Below are positions 44,113-57,507 of a stretch of DNA of 64,000 nt, in pieces. The stretch lies in contig SSBO01000001.1 of assembly GCA_005281725.1 (NCBI GenBank), forward strand, positions 2,216,399-2,280,398, in the 5' to 3' direction. The stretch is from Wuchereria bancrofti. Lineage: Eukaryota > Nematoda > Chromadorea > Rhabditida > Onchocercidae. The notes beneath the pieces are model-generated. The model was not told the DNA's origin. It made no database searches and worked only from the letters and a program-made list of their open reading frames with translations. How positions within the stretch are numbered: the stretch's first letter is position 1; the number at the start of each line of letters is the position of its first letter. The position numbers and the translations under genes were made by a program.

Positions 44113-44734
44113 TTGCCCATGTTCACATGCAGGTGCATCATCATTATTATGAAATGAATTACTACGCAACAAATATTTTTATAAAGTGGAGTTCCTGTTC
44201 CAAAATTTGAAACTGAATTTTGGAAAGCTTAAAATTAATCAAGCAAACACTGTGAAAAATTCATACGAATCACAAAAAATAATTGTAAAAGTAGTAAAAT
44301 GGTGGTTTCAAAGGATAAAAAAAAACTAGTGAGAGCAGAATGAATATGATAGAAATGCATCTAAATTTAACGAAGCAGAAAAGTAACGATAAAATTAGTG
44401 GTAAAAAAAGCAACAAAAAAAAACACTGTTTTCAAATTTAATGAACCAAATTATAGGGATAAATGAATGAATAAGAAAATTCAAATCTCCTAATTAAAAA
44501 TCAAACCATAAAAGAATATGCCATTTTCATGCTAATATTTATATAGTCAGGCCTTTTAAAAGAATAAAGTAATGAACATGGCAATTACCACCTTTTCTAT
44601 TTTACCTTCCTTTTACCTAATTTTTCTCTTTTTTTTGATCTCATCTCATTTCTTAGTTTTTCTTTCTTTTCTTGTTCTTTGTTTGTTTCATCACATAGAC
44701 TTTTTGCAATCAGATCATTTATTGTACCATATAT

Positions 44735-44945
44735 AATTCACTATCATTATTGCTATTAATATTATTAATATTGCCGTTATTATTATTGTTATCATTATTA
44801 TTATTAATTAATATTATTGTATTACTGTTATTACTGTTATTATTGTTATTATTATTAGTTTTATTGTCATTAACAACATTAATATTATGATTATTACTAT
44901 TATTATCGTTATTGTTATTAACAATTAACATTAATTATTGTTATT
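44735..44945. repeat. (TTA)n trinucleotide tract
   Basis: Imperfect TTA/ATT repeat. The minus strand reads as poly-Asn. Confidence 0.9.
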
Positions 44946-45339
44946 ATTTTGATACCTAAAAATTAGCGAAGAGTTAGCTGGACTGTACAATAATTAATTT
45001 TGATTATCATATACAATAAATCTATTTTATTGTAACTTGGGTTGTATTGTAAAAAAAACTAATTAGAAAACAATTTGTTTAATTACAGATAAACTGCTCG
45101 CAACCTTCATTATTGCCAATTACTAATAATAATTAGAATTTATTAGTAAGAATATATTTTTTAATATTTTATAATTGGGAGGTTATTTCTCAGTCAGTAC
45201 TTCCCTCATTTAAGTCTACGGTGATTTTGCAAAAGATTTATTACTACGAAATTTAATTATAATTAACGTTATATATATATATATATTTGTTTTCCTTCCA
45301 TTAGCTTTATAATCGTTTTGGATTTGATTCATTCAAATT

Positions 45340-45460
45340 AAAATGTCCTACTGTATAAAGAATGCTATACTGTATGTGCGTATACTGTGCCGCACTAGTT
45401 TGTAAAGAATGCCATACTGTACAAGCTGATAAGGACTGTCCTACTACATTTACATTTTAT
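45340..45460. repeat. cluster of ACTGTA-type motifs
   Basis: Within 120 bp, TACTGTA or TACTGTG occurs four times. AAAGAATGC(T/C)ATACTGTA and TGTCCTACT each occur twice. The block looks like a small internally duplicated sequence of unknown origin. Confidence 0.5.
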
Positions 45461-45717
45461 AGATGAAACTTCACTTTATAGAGGAAAATCATGGAAACCA
45501 TTTTGCTATCATTGATTATGATTAACTAATGAAATCTTATATTTTAAATATGGCACTGATATCAGTTATCACTCTTAGATTTTTCGAATAAAAAATTTTT
45601 ACAACTTTTTCCTTTGTTTTTAATTTTGAAAAACAAAGCGAAAAGATGACAAACAAATCAAAAATGTATGAAAAGATAAACAGCTGAGCCAAAGCGAACA
45701 TTAAAGCAAATATATAT

Positions 45718-45784
45718 ACAGACGGACAGACGGACACACACACACACACATACATACACATACACACATACATATATATACATA
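45718..45784. repeat. compound (GACG)/(CA)n/(CATA)n microsatellite
   Basis: GACGGACA units followed by CA, CATA and TA repeats. Confidence 0.95.
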
Positions 45785-46216
45785 TCTGAGGAAGCAACTG
45801 TTTGCATTTGTTGCCTCCGAGGAAAAATAATATTCCCAGTACTTTCTCTTAATAAATATTTTCAAATTGATAAAAAGAGGGATGAATAGTAAGGAAAGAT
45901 GCAAAAAAATTGGTATATTAGAAATTTGAAAAAAAAAAACAATGTAAAAAGAATAAATAAATAACAAAACGATCAATATATGAAATTAATCATTATTTTA
46001 CTATTTAGTAAAATAAATGTAATATTTTGTAAAATCCACTTTAGCTCTTATTAAAAACATTAAAATCATTAAAGCGTTTGTTTTCTTTATTGAAATTATT
46101 GAAACGTTTCTTTTCTTCTCTATTCATAACTTTTCTTTTTGTTTTTGTTTGCTTTTACGAAAAAAATTAAAGCTATTTTTTTCCAACTTATCATGACAGA
46201 TCCATTTGTCAGTTTG

Positions 46217-46397
46217 TTTTTGGATAACATCAAATTTCAATTTTTCACATTTGCAAGTTGAACTGATCATTTTAAATGAATGATATCAGCTTGCTATTGT
46301 TATCAGTGAAGCGATCGATAGGTACACTGAATATTGCGTATAGTAGCTGTCACTTCGAATATCCTCCACGTAAATACTCTAAGATTTTCTCTTTGAT
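46217..46397 (+). repeat. left core of the palindrome
   Basis: About 180 bp, with two mismatches to the reverse complement of 47341-47522. It contains the start of a 65-codon ORF (ATG at 46276, beginning MNDISLLLLSVKRSIG). The right copy keeps the ORF for 46 codons with one amino-acid change. A donor-like CCAC-GTAAAT near the 3' side and ATATCAG before CTTGC would frame an 86-nt exon. Confidence 0.85.
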
Positions 46398-47340
46398 AAA
46401 ATTCATAATCAGTGCTTTAAAAAAAACGAGAAGTAAATTTTCAAAATCTTTTCATTTTCTTTTTTATATTTAATTCTCTAGTAGCAGTAAAAAATTAAGA
46501 ATAGTTTCGGTATGGTACAAAACGTTTCAATTCCAAAAATATAACTATTCCCAATTTGGATAGATTTAAAATTCTGTGGCTCTTTTTTCCTGTGAACCAA
46601 GCCAACATCATAAGTCACTAAAATGAATTACTTTGTACTTCAAAAATGACAATGTGCAAATTTTATTTTCTCGTCATTGTTGTTGTCACTGTTGTAACAT
46701 TCTCCTGGCACCACCAAACATCTGTTTGCAATGAAATGCTACGAATTTAGAGAATATAATACGAAAAAAAAAAATGAAATCTTCCCTGTGTACTATTATG
46801 AAAATAAACTTCCATTTGCGCTTCTTTCCGATCCTTTGATTTAATAGCCGGAAGAAACGATAAAATAATTTTGGATCAAATGCAAAAAAATATTTCGTTA
46901 TCTCATTAACTCGAAAGAGAGAGAGGGAGAACAAAAAAAAAGAAAAGCTGAAGAAAAAATTCGCGCTTTGTCACTTTTAAAATACAAAGTGATTCATTTT
47001 AGAAATATAGCACAATTGATTTGGCTCAGCTAAAAAAGAGAAAAAGGAAGTCAAATTTTGAGCAGTATCTTTCATTCATTCTTTCGTTCCTCGTTACTCT
47101 ACTATGTAATTTCTGAATTAGTAGAAAAACCGCTCTAAATCATCCAAAAATCATTTCTAAAAATCATTCTAAAATAGTTGCTTAATGATATAAATCATAC
47201 ACTAGTATCTAAATTTCTTTGAGTTAAAACATTTTATGCTACACAAAATTATTCTATAATTTTTGAATGCCGCTAAAGAATTAAATATAAAAAAGGAAAT
47301 GAATTTACTTTTCGTTTTTTAAGCACTGATTATAAATTTT

Positions 47341-47522
47341 ATCAAAGAGAAAATCTTAGAGTATTTACGTGGAGGATATTCGAAGTGACAGCTATTATAC
47401 GCAATATTCAGTGTACCTATCGATCGCTTCACTGATAACAATAGCAAGCTGATATCATTCATTTAAAATGATCAGTTCAACTTGCAAATGTGAAAAATTG
47501 AAATATGATGTTATCCAAAAGC
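47341..47522 (-). repeat. right core of the palindrome
   Basis: Reverse-complement partner of 46217-46397; see that entry. Confidence 0.85.
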
Positions 47523-50110
47523 AAACTGACAAATAGGTCTGTTATGATAAATTGGAAAAAAGAATAGCTTTGATTTTTTTTTTCGTAAAATCAAACAAAA
47601 AGAAAAATTATGAAGGAATAAGGAAATAAAATGTGAAGAATTCTAATGTTTTTAATAAAAGCTAAAATGGAATTTACAAAATTTAACATTTAGTTTTACT
47701 AAATAGTAAAGCAATGGTTAATTTCATATATTAATCGTCTGTTCACTTATTCATTCATTCTTTTTGCATCGTTATTTTTGGGAAAAAAATTAAATTTTTC
47801 TTCCAAAACTTCAGCTACAGTGATTTCTCTTATTCCATTTCTTGCTTAAAAACTTTTTAAATTTATAAAAAATTTCCAAAAAATTACAGATTAAAGTTGA
47901 TGAAAGAAATATGAAACGATAAGTAAGCCTAGAAGCAGATGAGAAATATGCTATCTTCAAAATGGTAAATGGAAAGATTTACGAAATTGCAATCATTTTC
48001 TCTGCTTCTTTCCTCAATAAAAAAAGAAAGATTTCTATTACCAATAAATTTTGCGATAAAATTAATTTTTTTAAATGATAATTTCATTAAGTTCGACCAG
48101 TATTTTTTTAATTAGTAGTCATTTTTAATTAATAATTGTTCGAGTTTATTAATTTATCATAAGCATATTCTATCTTAATTTTCTTCTTTTCCTTTAAAAA
48201 ATAAGTAAGACATAAATTATAACAATTAAATATGATCTGTAAATAACAAATATATTATATATAATATATAAATTAAATATAAACTACATATTTTGTGAAA
48301 ACAATTTTTGTATAAATCTTTCAAGTTCTTACTCAAAAAAAAATTACTATTAAATTATATTTTAGGTAATGCAATGTTTGAAGTATTAATACGATAATGA
48401 ATTTGTGTAGCTTGCAAAATTCAAGGCTAATGTTGATAAATTAGTATAAAAATCATTAAACTTTAAATTCGAAGAACTGAAATACTCTGATCCGTTTGAA
48501 ATGGTTGAAGTCTTTTTGAGAAATTAATTGAATTAATACCAACGCGAAGCACTGATCCTTGTTTTTCGCAAAAATTTCAAACTTCTTGCTTGAAAATAGT
48601 AATAGTGACAAATTTTGTAAAAAAAAGAAAAAATACGAAAATGTCCTTTGTGTAAAATTAAAAGAAAACATTAAAAAAAAACTAATGTAGCTGGCTTATT
48701 TAAAAAAAAAAAAAATTAAATTAGAACTTTTAACAAGAATGAATTATTTAAAAAAGCTTATGCCTTAAATACTCTTTACTTTACCATTCTTTTTATTTTT
48801 ATTGCTTTTATTTTATTACCGTCAGATAACTATCATTTGTAAAAGATATTTATTCCTAAAAATAAAATAAATTCTTTCTGTCAAATAAAATATTTTATTT
48901 AAGCAAATGACAAACATCAAATTATCTTTGTTAAAATACTTTTGTCGTTGTTTTTTTCTCTCTCTCTCTCTCTCTTTTTTTTTTTGTTTAGCTCATAATT
49001 TTCATGAATAACTTGTCCGCTTTTTTTCTTTGGTTTTTTCTTCTCTTGAAAGAAAACTCTATTTGAATTTAAAAATTTTTTTTCCCAAATGATCATTTTC
49101 TTTGATTGATTTCGTTTCATTTTCTTCTCTTTTTCCTCTTTTTTTCTCAAATATTTTTTAATAATAATGTTCTTAAAGAAATAGCCGAATAAGTTAAACA
49201 AATTCATGACAACAAATTTTATCTAAATGTTACGTTTTTCAATAATTGATTGCTAGCTAGAAATTTAAGAAAAAATGAATTATCCTTTTTTATTGGAAAC
49301 AAAATTTGAAGGCTATAATTTTATTTTTTATCTTTTTAAAATAATTTCTTGAACTTTCGCATCTTCCTGTCACTTTTATCATATCCAAATGTGCAAAAAA
49401 GTGTCATAAAATCAACTTATAATTGTACTGCATGAAACTGCTTATCAGATATATTTATTTGTTAGTTCCTAACAAAATGAATTATTTAACAAATGATAAA
49501 ATATCATTGATTAGAAAAAGTTTTTTTCTTTGAAATTCACGATTTTTTTGAAGAAAAACAAAGAAATCGTTTAAGGAGTTTTTGAAAATATGAAGAAAAT
49601 GTTTTTTTTTTTTTTGTTATTTTCTTAAGAATTGTGTTTTTTTTAAACAATTTTTAATAATTTTAATAATCAAAACAATTACTATTAAAAAAATTTATAA
49701 ATTCAAACAATATTTCCTGGAAAATAATAATTAGTTGAGGAAGAAAAGTTTCGTAACATAAAACATTTTGAAATGCAACTAAGTAAAGTATATGCTTATA
49801 TAAATAAGAAAGAAAACTAAAAAGAAAAAATACAAAAGAAAAAGTAAAATTTATTGATTCCTACAAAGTACAATTGCAATTGTTACAACTATAAAAAATT
49901 ACAACTATAATTATTACAACTATAATGAATTAAGTTTTGTTGCCATTTACTCTCTTTAATATATTAAATTTGTTTGCAGTTCTAATCGAAGCGAATTGCT
50001 TTAATGTGTTTGAATTGCAAATATTGTGTTGAACAGGTAATTGAATATTTCTATTTTTTATTTTAATGTATTTATGATAGGAGAAATGATTCTACGCTGT
50101 GTTTTGTTTG

Positions 50111-50240
50111 CATTTGCTTGCACACTTGCATGCTTGCATTTGCTTGCACACTTGCATGCTTGCATTTGCTTGCACACTTGCATGCTTGCATTTGCTTGCA
50201 CACTTGCATGCTTGCATTTGCTTGCACACTTGCATGCTTG
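50111..50240. repeat. 26-bp minisatellite, five perfect copies
   Basis: Unit of 26 bp starting CATTTGCTTGC, repeated exactly five times (50111, 50137, 50163, 50189, 50215). Each unit contains TTGCATGC-type half-palindromes. Because 26 is not a multiple of three and the unit lacks stops, several frames stay open on both strands; they are not genes. Confidence 0.98.
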
Positions 50241-53200
50241 CACTTACTTATAATTTCATAATTTATCGATTTATTCATAATTCATCAGTTTGCTCACAAT
50301 TTCATTATTCATTATTTTATATTTGTGATTCTTAATTGTTAAACAAAAAATATTTTTTCATTTATTTTATGATAAAAACGAAATATTTCTATGGTAATAA
50401 ATAATGATAATAAATAAACACAATTTTTTTATGATAATAAATAAACCCAATATTAAGTCCTTCATTTGAAACGCGAAATATTCATTTCAAATATGAATTC
50501 TATCAATTTATCAATTTATTTCATAGAAGAAAAAATTTTTTAAAAAAAAGGGGCTATGATTAATTTTGTTTATTAGCTTTACCTAAAACTTAAATGAAAG
50601 ACTTTGAAATTTCCTTAAAATATTTAAAATTAAGATTGCAAATTTTATAATTAATTTTTTGCTGCAATAGTGCGGAATGATATGATACTATGATCAATGA
50701 TATAGAACAGATTTGAAACAAAACTTTACTTTATAATTTGACTTCAACTTAATTAATTTTAAATAATTCGAAATACAAAAATGATTGTGTCAAAAGCGAA
50801 TAAATGCTTGACGAATCCATAACTAATCGATAAGAATCGATGAAAGTAGAAAATAAAAGAAAAATTTTTCGAACTTTCATATGATGAAAAAGAGCGAAAT
50901 TTAAATTTCATGGAACAAATTTATCAGAATAAAATGCTCACAACATTAACAATCAAAACATTAAAGTATTAAAAATTATGGACTTTTTAAAGAATTAAAA
51001 AAAAGCTGTATAATCTTTGTTCTTATAGCTGAAATCATTTCGAATAATTTCAATTTTTTTTTAATCTCTTAAAGTTACTTTATATTATTGATTTCTATAA
51101 CACCAACGTGTTGCTGTAGAAATTTTTGATGACGAAGTGAACGACAATTTAAGTTTTATATTTATTGCTTAATTAATCAATGAAACAGTATTACTGTCAT
51201 ACAAATTCGAATTTAATTAACTGAGCTAATTACATAGTTAATTTACTTGATACTTTCCATGTTTATGTTTGATGATTACTTTCAAGTAGTAATAGTATCA
51301 CTTTTATCTAGTAAATAACGAGTAAATTTAGTCGTAACAGGAAAAACGAACACATTGAACCTTTGACCTTCTTTCATTAATTCATTTTTCAGCTTATAAT
51401 GATTATTCTTCAAAGGATAAAATCATACCAAAAATGCTAATTACATTTTTGCTCTATTTCTCATTTACATAGTTATTTTATTAAGCCCGTAATCAATCGA
51501 TAATCGATATCTTTTTCTTCCTTTTTAATTATTACCGAATAAAATTTGAATTGACACTAATTATTTTGAAAAATATTTATATTACTCTTTAAAAAAAAAT
51601 TTTTTTTCTAATCCAAATAATATTCATTTCATTCAGTTATTATTCAGTGTTGGCATGAAGAAATATTACTGAAACACATCGAATAAAGCAAAAATCACTT
51701 CAAATTGTACGCCATATTAGCCAAGAATAATTTATTTCAATTATATATGATTTCAAACTGAGCTAAGCGAGAATTCATTGCAAATTATAATTAGATGTTA
51801 CAGAACTAAGAGAAATTTTATTTTAAATTGTATGTCAAACAGTCAAATGGAATTTATTTCAATTTTATGCATTATTACATCAACTAAGTGCATGCAGTTC
51901 ATTTCATTTTATTAAGATTTTAGTTTTATTATCAATGCTTAGATTACAAATCATTTTCAACAACTTTGATCAATTAATTAACAAATTACTGTCAGTTATC
52001 CGTTTCATACGATCAATTATTTAACAATTAATTAAATGCCTTATTAGTTTCTTTTATAATTTTAATATCAATAATCAACGAATGATTACGACTTGTTACA
52101 AATTTGACGATGAAATTTTCAAAAAAAAAAAGAAGAAAAAGGAAAAAAGGGAAAAATGTTAAATTTCGAACTTTAACCAGCAACAACTCAATACAAAATT
52201 GAATACTTATTTTCATAGAAATAGAATATTAATCGTAAAAACAAATGAAATATTTTTATTCCAACTTGTGCTAATTGAATGAAAAATGACTTTTTTTAAT
52301 AAAAGTGGTCAACATTTTTAGTGGAATTTATGAAATCTTTGAAATTAATTACACTTAGCTGTTTTTGATTGCTAAGTAAATTTGCAATTACAAATTTTAA
52401 AATAATTTTACTTTTCCTTGTTCTATTTTAAGTGTTTTTCTAAAACTTTTTCATAGTATTTATTTATTTCTCTTTTTTACACTCCTGAAATTTTTAATTT
52501 TTTAAATATTTATGATTTAAAAGTGGAACAATTTATTCACTTTTTTATTCACCGTTGCTATTTCTTAAAATTTTTTTTAATAAGGAATATCAAAATTATA
52601 TTAAATATTTAAACAAACGAAGTAGAACAGAAAAAAATTTACGTGTTTGAATTAATGGAAAAGTTAGCAAATTTATTTTTTGATTTTGATTTTTCACCTA
52701 ATTGCAATGCTAAATATCAATGCTAAATGCAATATCAAATTATTAATGAAATCATGAAGAATAATAGTAAATAGCTTTATTCAAAATCTAAAATTTCAAT
52801 AAATTTAAATTTTATTGAATTAAAAAACGAAAAAATATTTTTGAGATATTTTCATGGAAAAAAAAAAGAATATCAATATCGTGAAAAAAGTAATTCAAAA
52901 TTTTCATTTCCCTGAGATCTCATCTTAATGTCTTCAATTAAAGTTTAAATTTAGAAGAGAAGATAATCATAGAATTATATAACTAAAGAAAATTTTTCAA
53001 ATCAAATTTTAGGATAAATATTGGAAGATTTGCATATTGAAAAGAAAAGCGAAACTTTTGTAACATAAAATAATAAAAACAAAAAACAAAGGAACGCGAA
53101 AATTTAAATTCAAAAAATGCTATCACGCACTAGTTTTTAAAAATTTGCAATATATATTAGCTTTGAAGAGAAAAATTACCATCAATTTTTCAAATAATTT

Positions 53201-53809
53201 TTGTAACATGATTTAAAAATAAAAAGCAAATAACTTGTAAGGAATTATTAATAGGAATGAAAATAGATATTATACAATTATTGTTAATGTATTACATTAC
53301 TACCATATATGTTAAATATATGATAGTAAAAAAAATGATTTATGAACATAATTGTTTAATTGGTAAATTACTCAATAAATCAATCAATCATTAAAAATTT
53401 TTATTCCATTTGCTGAAAAGTAATGAATTATGTTGTTTTTAAATTTTATTCCTAAATATCCGAAAAAAACAAATTGTTGATCCATTCATTTATTTGTCCA
53501 ATTTCGTTCCCAATTAAATATTTATTGAAGTGAATTAATTATTAAAATTATGATATAACTTCATAGTGTGTATAAATCAAACAAAGCAAGTTGTTGCTAT
53601 GGAAAACAAAAAAAGAAAGCAAAGCATAGCAGTCGAAATTTCTCGAAATATTTTCAAATTTTCAATAACATCGAATCATATTCAAAGTTCCAACTAATAT
53701 TAAATGTAAGAAATTTTATTGCATAATTTTACATACAAGAGTAATTTTCATCAAAATTTATAACTTAAAATTAAAAAGACTAAAGAAATTTAAAATTTTT
53801 TATTATCAT

Positions 53810-56800
53810 TTACACCCAAAAAGGTACAACAGATAAACCTGTCCGTTTAATATATTCCGTTTCCTGATACCAATAATAATGCCATAAAATATAATCGAAT
53901 AAGTAATTCGCTGAAGTACCAATGAAAAAGGCAACAATAAGTAATATTAAATGACCGTTAGTAGGATGCAAAAGGCTTGTTAAAAGTTTATCTGATGTTG
54001 CTATTGTTAAAATTACCTGAAATATAAGCAAAAAAGAACTAATTAATTTAATTAAATTTTTGTACATAGAAATTATTTTTTATTATTACTTTTAATATGT
54101 ACACCTGATAATGATTGTAAACAAAGCAATGATGCAATGATTGTGCAAAAAGAAGGTGAAGAGAAGAGGGAGAGGAAAAGAAAAAGAAAGAGAAAGAAAG
54201 AAAAAAGGACGGAAATATTTGTTATTTGCAATTTAATTATTTTGCAATACCTGCTTACCTATCTAACAAAGTGGAAATTTAAAAAAGGAAAAAAACGAAC
54301 GTGTTTTGATCTTTCGATCTTTAAACTTCATCATTTATTTGGTATACATTTTACCATATTTTCCTGTCCGTGAGAAAAATTTCCTTAAAAAATGGAGTCC
54401 AAAAGTTTCAAGCACCATTACTTAATGTTATCGAGTATTTGTCATATTTGGTATGAATGTATCAAATTAAAGAAAGACATTTGATGCGTTTTAAATTACT
54501 ATTTATGTGTGAATGAATAATTTATTATATATGTGTTAATTTACAATTTAGAGTTCACAATAATTATACATAGCATTCATTAATTATCTTTCTCTTCGTC
54601 TTCTTTCAAATAACGATTAAGTATGACAAGAAGACAGATAAATTAAATTAATCTTTATGCAATGAATGTAAGATAGAATTAATGTTATTTCTTTCATTTC
54701 CAATTTCATTTCTCACTACACAATTTCTACAACCTTTTGCAACATTTTAATAATTTTTATATATAAATATTTTTTAATTCAGTGATAGAAAAAAGCAAAA
54801 CAAATAAAATAAAGGAAAATTTGTTATTTTTAAAATAAATTACCAAACCAAAGCAATAAGCATTTTGAACGATAAGAAGTGGCCAGAGGTAAATGGGATG
54901 CGCTTTAGGTATAAACAACATACTGAACAATGCTGCACTTAGCGCCACGATTTGTCCAATACACCACAAGCAGCGCATATATCCACCGTCCAAATAATTT
55001 GCTACACATTCTTCAACCTTAAAATTTCATCCATTTATTAAATAGAGAGAAGATTGCATGCTCATTTTACAACTATTATTAGAAAAGAAATCAGTTATAG
55101 TTATTGTGAAAGTGATACTGTAATTAGTACTGTGCGTTACAGGTAGTTTTGTGATCAGTTATGGTACGAATTGTATTATAATTAGTTGTTGCACAAGTTA
55201 TACTCGTAGTTTCCTGTTTTAAATTTTAAGATTTATAAATGGTAATCAGATGTGATTGAACTAATTAGTGTTCATCGAATGTATCATTCTTTTCCTTGCT
55301 ATTAAAAAAAAAATGATGTCCTACATATCATTTATTTCAAATACACAACTAATCGATTGTATGACAGAATTGAATTTAACTTTAAAGACTTGTTCAAATG
55401 TTTATTTTAACAGAGATTTTCAATTTCCTACTGTTTCAAAGAAAAAAAAGAAATTCAAAGAAACGAAAAGTTCTTTTTGTCGTATCAAAGGAAGTTTGAA
55501 TGAAAAATATTTTTTGATTTCAGTTTACCTCAATTATTTTTTATTTATTCTTTCAATTTGAATTTAGCTTCAGTTTTGATCTTTAATCTAAAAGACACAC
55601 TTTTTAACGTCATTACTTTTTTTTTCTCAAATCTATCATTTTTAATTAAAAAAGCAAAAGAATAAATCTATGCTACTGAATTTTAAATATTATATCAAAA
55701 CGAAGCATCCAATGATTTTTTCTATTAAAGAAAAATCTTACAATTATATAAATATAAACTGAGTTAAATTTCAATTTTCTTATTGCTTTTTTTCTTTTGC
55801 TGATTCATTCATATATATAATATTACATTATAAAATGAGATTTTACTAACACTTTTCCATTCATTATTAACTATATTAAACAAAAAAATGAAAGAAATTA
55901 ATCAGCTATCCATCTAATCAATCAATAAACCAATCAATCTATCGTACAATGAATCAGTAAATCAATCAGTAATTTGATCATACAAGAATTATCCAAGGAT
56001 TCAATTTTAATACCTATTTACTTTAATATCATTAAAGTAATATCGATATCATACTTTAATAAGCTCATGGAATAAACCGAAATCGAAGATAATTATATCA
56101 TGACTGAGGAATTTCTTGCCCGGATTATTGCTGCCATGTGTGGATCCATTAAATGAGCATTTAAATATCTTAAAAAAATTTCATAGTATCAATAAATTCA
56201 GTTCTTACCAATAAGTGAATATTACATTTTACTCAAATTTTCATTGGTTTGCAAATTATTACCGATAAATAGAACAATTTCAGTTTTATCTGTCTTTATG
56301 CTTGCTCATCCATTAGACTAATTAGGCTTAACTCATCTGTTTGCTTGCCTAGCTAGACTTATTCAAAATGTTTACACTTTTACCTTTTAAGTTCCATGAT
56401 ATATACCCCAGTTTATTTTATATCTTATCAACTTAATCAAAGTCAAACACTTTCGTTAACATAAGTTTAAAACAATTTTTTTTTCTTTTTTTTTGTAATT
56501 TTGAAGTTGTTCAATGAAAAACAAAAATTTACCATTGTAATTTAAAATATATTAAAACTTACCTTACCAAATTGTATGATAGAAACAAAATGTTGGGCAA
56601 GCGAAAATGCAGCAACAATAAGTTGACCAATGCCTAAGCAATAAATCAGTACCTACAATAGCTGTATGACAATATTTAACTAATAATTATTGTTCGCTTA
56701 TAGTATGAGTAAACTAATAATTGTTAAATTCTCATAACTGTTAGGGAACTATATATTAGGGATTGTGAGCTATAAGAAGTAGAAAATGTATTTAAAAAAG

Positions 56801-57213
56801 AAATATATGTAAAGCAAAATTTGATGAAACTTTTAAAATGATTCATATAATAAAACCTTATTGCATATACAAAGGCTGAAGAAATAGGTATATTGATCGG
56901 TAATTTTAATGAATTGATTCATTTATCGCCAGAATGATAATAATGATAATAGTGATAACAATAATAATTGTAGTAGTAGTAGTAATAGCAATATGAATAT
57001 TTTTACAGTAGTAACAATATCATTGTCATTTTGATTTGTTGTTGGCAGAATATTTTAGAATCCTTCCGGCAAAATGCATTTCAATATGAATCAAAAACTC
57101 CATCAAGAACCTTCTCACCTTTATGATATTGCACTTATACAATTTACATTCCTACTAAAAGCATTCTGTGATTTGAATAATTGAAAAGAAATTCGCTTAT
57201 TTACACGCTTCAT
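53810..57213 (-). CDS. unrecognised four-pass membrane protein
   Basis: Three firm exons, 56563-56652, 54844-55017 and 53810-54016, all phase 0 with good splice sites, plus a tentative 9-nt first exon at 57205-57213 (ATG AAG CGT before GTAAAT). Total about 159 residues. Four hydrophobic segments are visible: GIGQLIVAAFSLAQHF, CIGQIVALSAALFSMLFIP, IYLWPLLIVQNAYCFGLVIL and LILLIVAFFIGTSANYLFDY. Hydrophilic loops include VEECVANYLDGG between segments 1 and 2 and ATSDKLLTSLLHPTNG between 3 and 4. The C-terminus is WHYYWYQETEYIKRTG and then VVPFWV. The layout recalls small nematode-specific tetraspan-like proteins, but I cannot name a family. The gene stands alone between two gene deserts. The first exon could lie elsewhere. 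Confidence 0.72.
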
Positions 57214-57433
57214 TGCTTCTTCATCGAAAACAACTATACATACAAATTGGATGTTTTGGATCAATTTTAATTTCTTCTTTCTACATCTAAGATTCTTTTT
57301 TTTTTCTTTGAGATTTGACTAAAAATGATTTAAATGGAAAAAATCAAGGTTAAACGGGAAATCAGAATTTGCGACAAAAGTGTTAAATTAGATTGAGGCA
57401 TAGGAATTTATGTTAAATTAATCTAAAACATTG

Positions 57434-57507
57434 GAATCAATGGTAGGATGGACAAGAGTATCCGAATCAATGATAAGACGGACAAGAGTATCAGAATCAA
57501 TGATAAG
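57434..57507. repeat. 30-bp tandem repeat, about 2.5 copies
   Basis: Unit beginning GAATCAATG and containing GGACAAGAGTATC, at 57434 and 57464, with a partial third copy from 57494. Confidence 0.85.

Larger units (their letters stand above)
45939..47773. repeat. large imperfect palindrome (inverted repeat) with a nearly invariant core
   Basis: The left arm (about 45939-46670) reappears reverse-complemented at about 46955-47773. Outer and inner parts match at roughly 80-85 percent by eye, with small indels. A core of about 180 bp, 46217-46397 against 47341-47522, differs at only two positions. The core is G+C-richer than its surroundings and contains GAAGCGATCGATAGG and CGAATATCCTCCACGTAAA. 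Both copies keep one frame open (65 codons in the left copy, 46 in the right). The spacer of about 285 bp has no recognised gene. No transposase seen. It may be a fold-back element or an inverted duplication. Confidence 0.9.
39150..53809. other. 14.7-kb gene desert
   Basis: Very AT-rich, with poly-A/T and trinucleotide tracts (38860-38945, 39480-39545, 43850-44110, 44740-44945). The only complex structures are the palindrome at 45.9-47.8 kb, the 26-bp minisatellite at 50.1 kb and microsatellites near 45.75 kb. No exon with recognisable homology was found on either strand. Confidence 0.65.

Noticed and set aside
43729..44172. 147-codon minus-strand frame
   Set aside because: Almost entirely I, T, Y and H codons from an AAT/GAT repeat tract; no start or splice context and no protein-like composition.
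44719..44931. Poly-asparagine ORF
   Set aside because: Direct product of the (TTA)n microsatellite.
50111..50240. CRISPR-like array
   Set aside because: Units are contiguous with no spacers; it is a tandem repeat in a eukaryotic genome.
50041..50335. Cys/His/Leu-rich repeat ORFs on both strands
   Set aside because: The 26-bp repeat has no stop codons and simply keeps frames open; no gene context.
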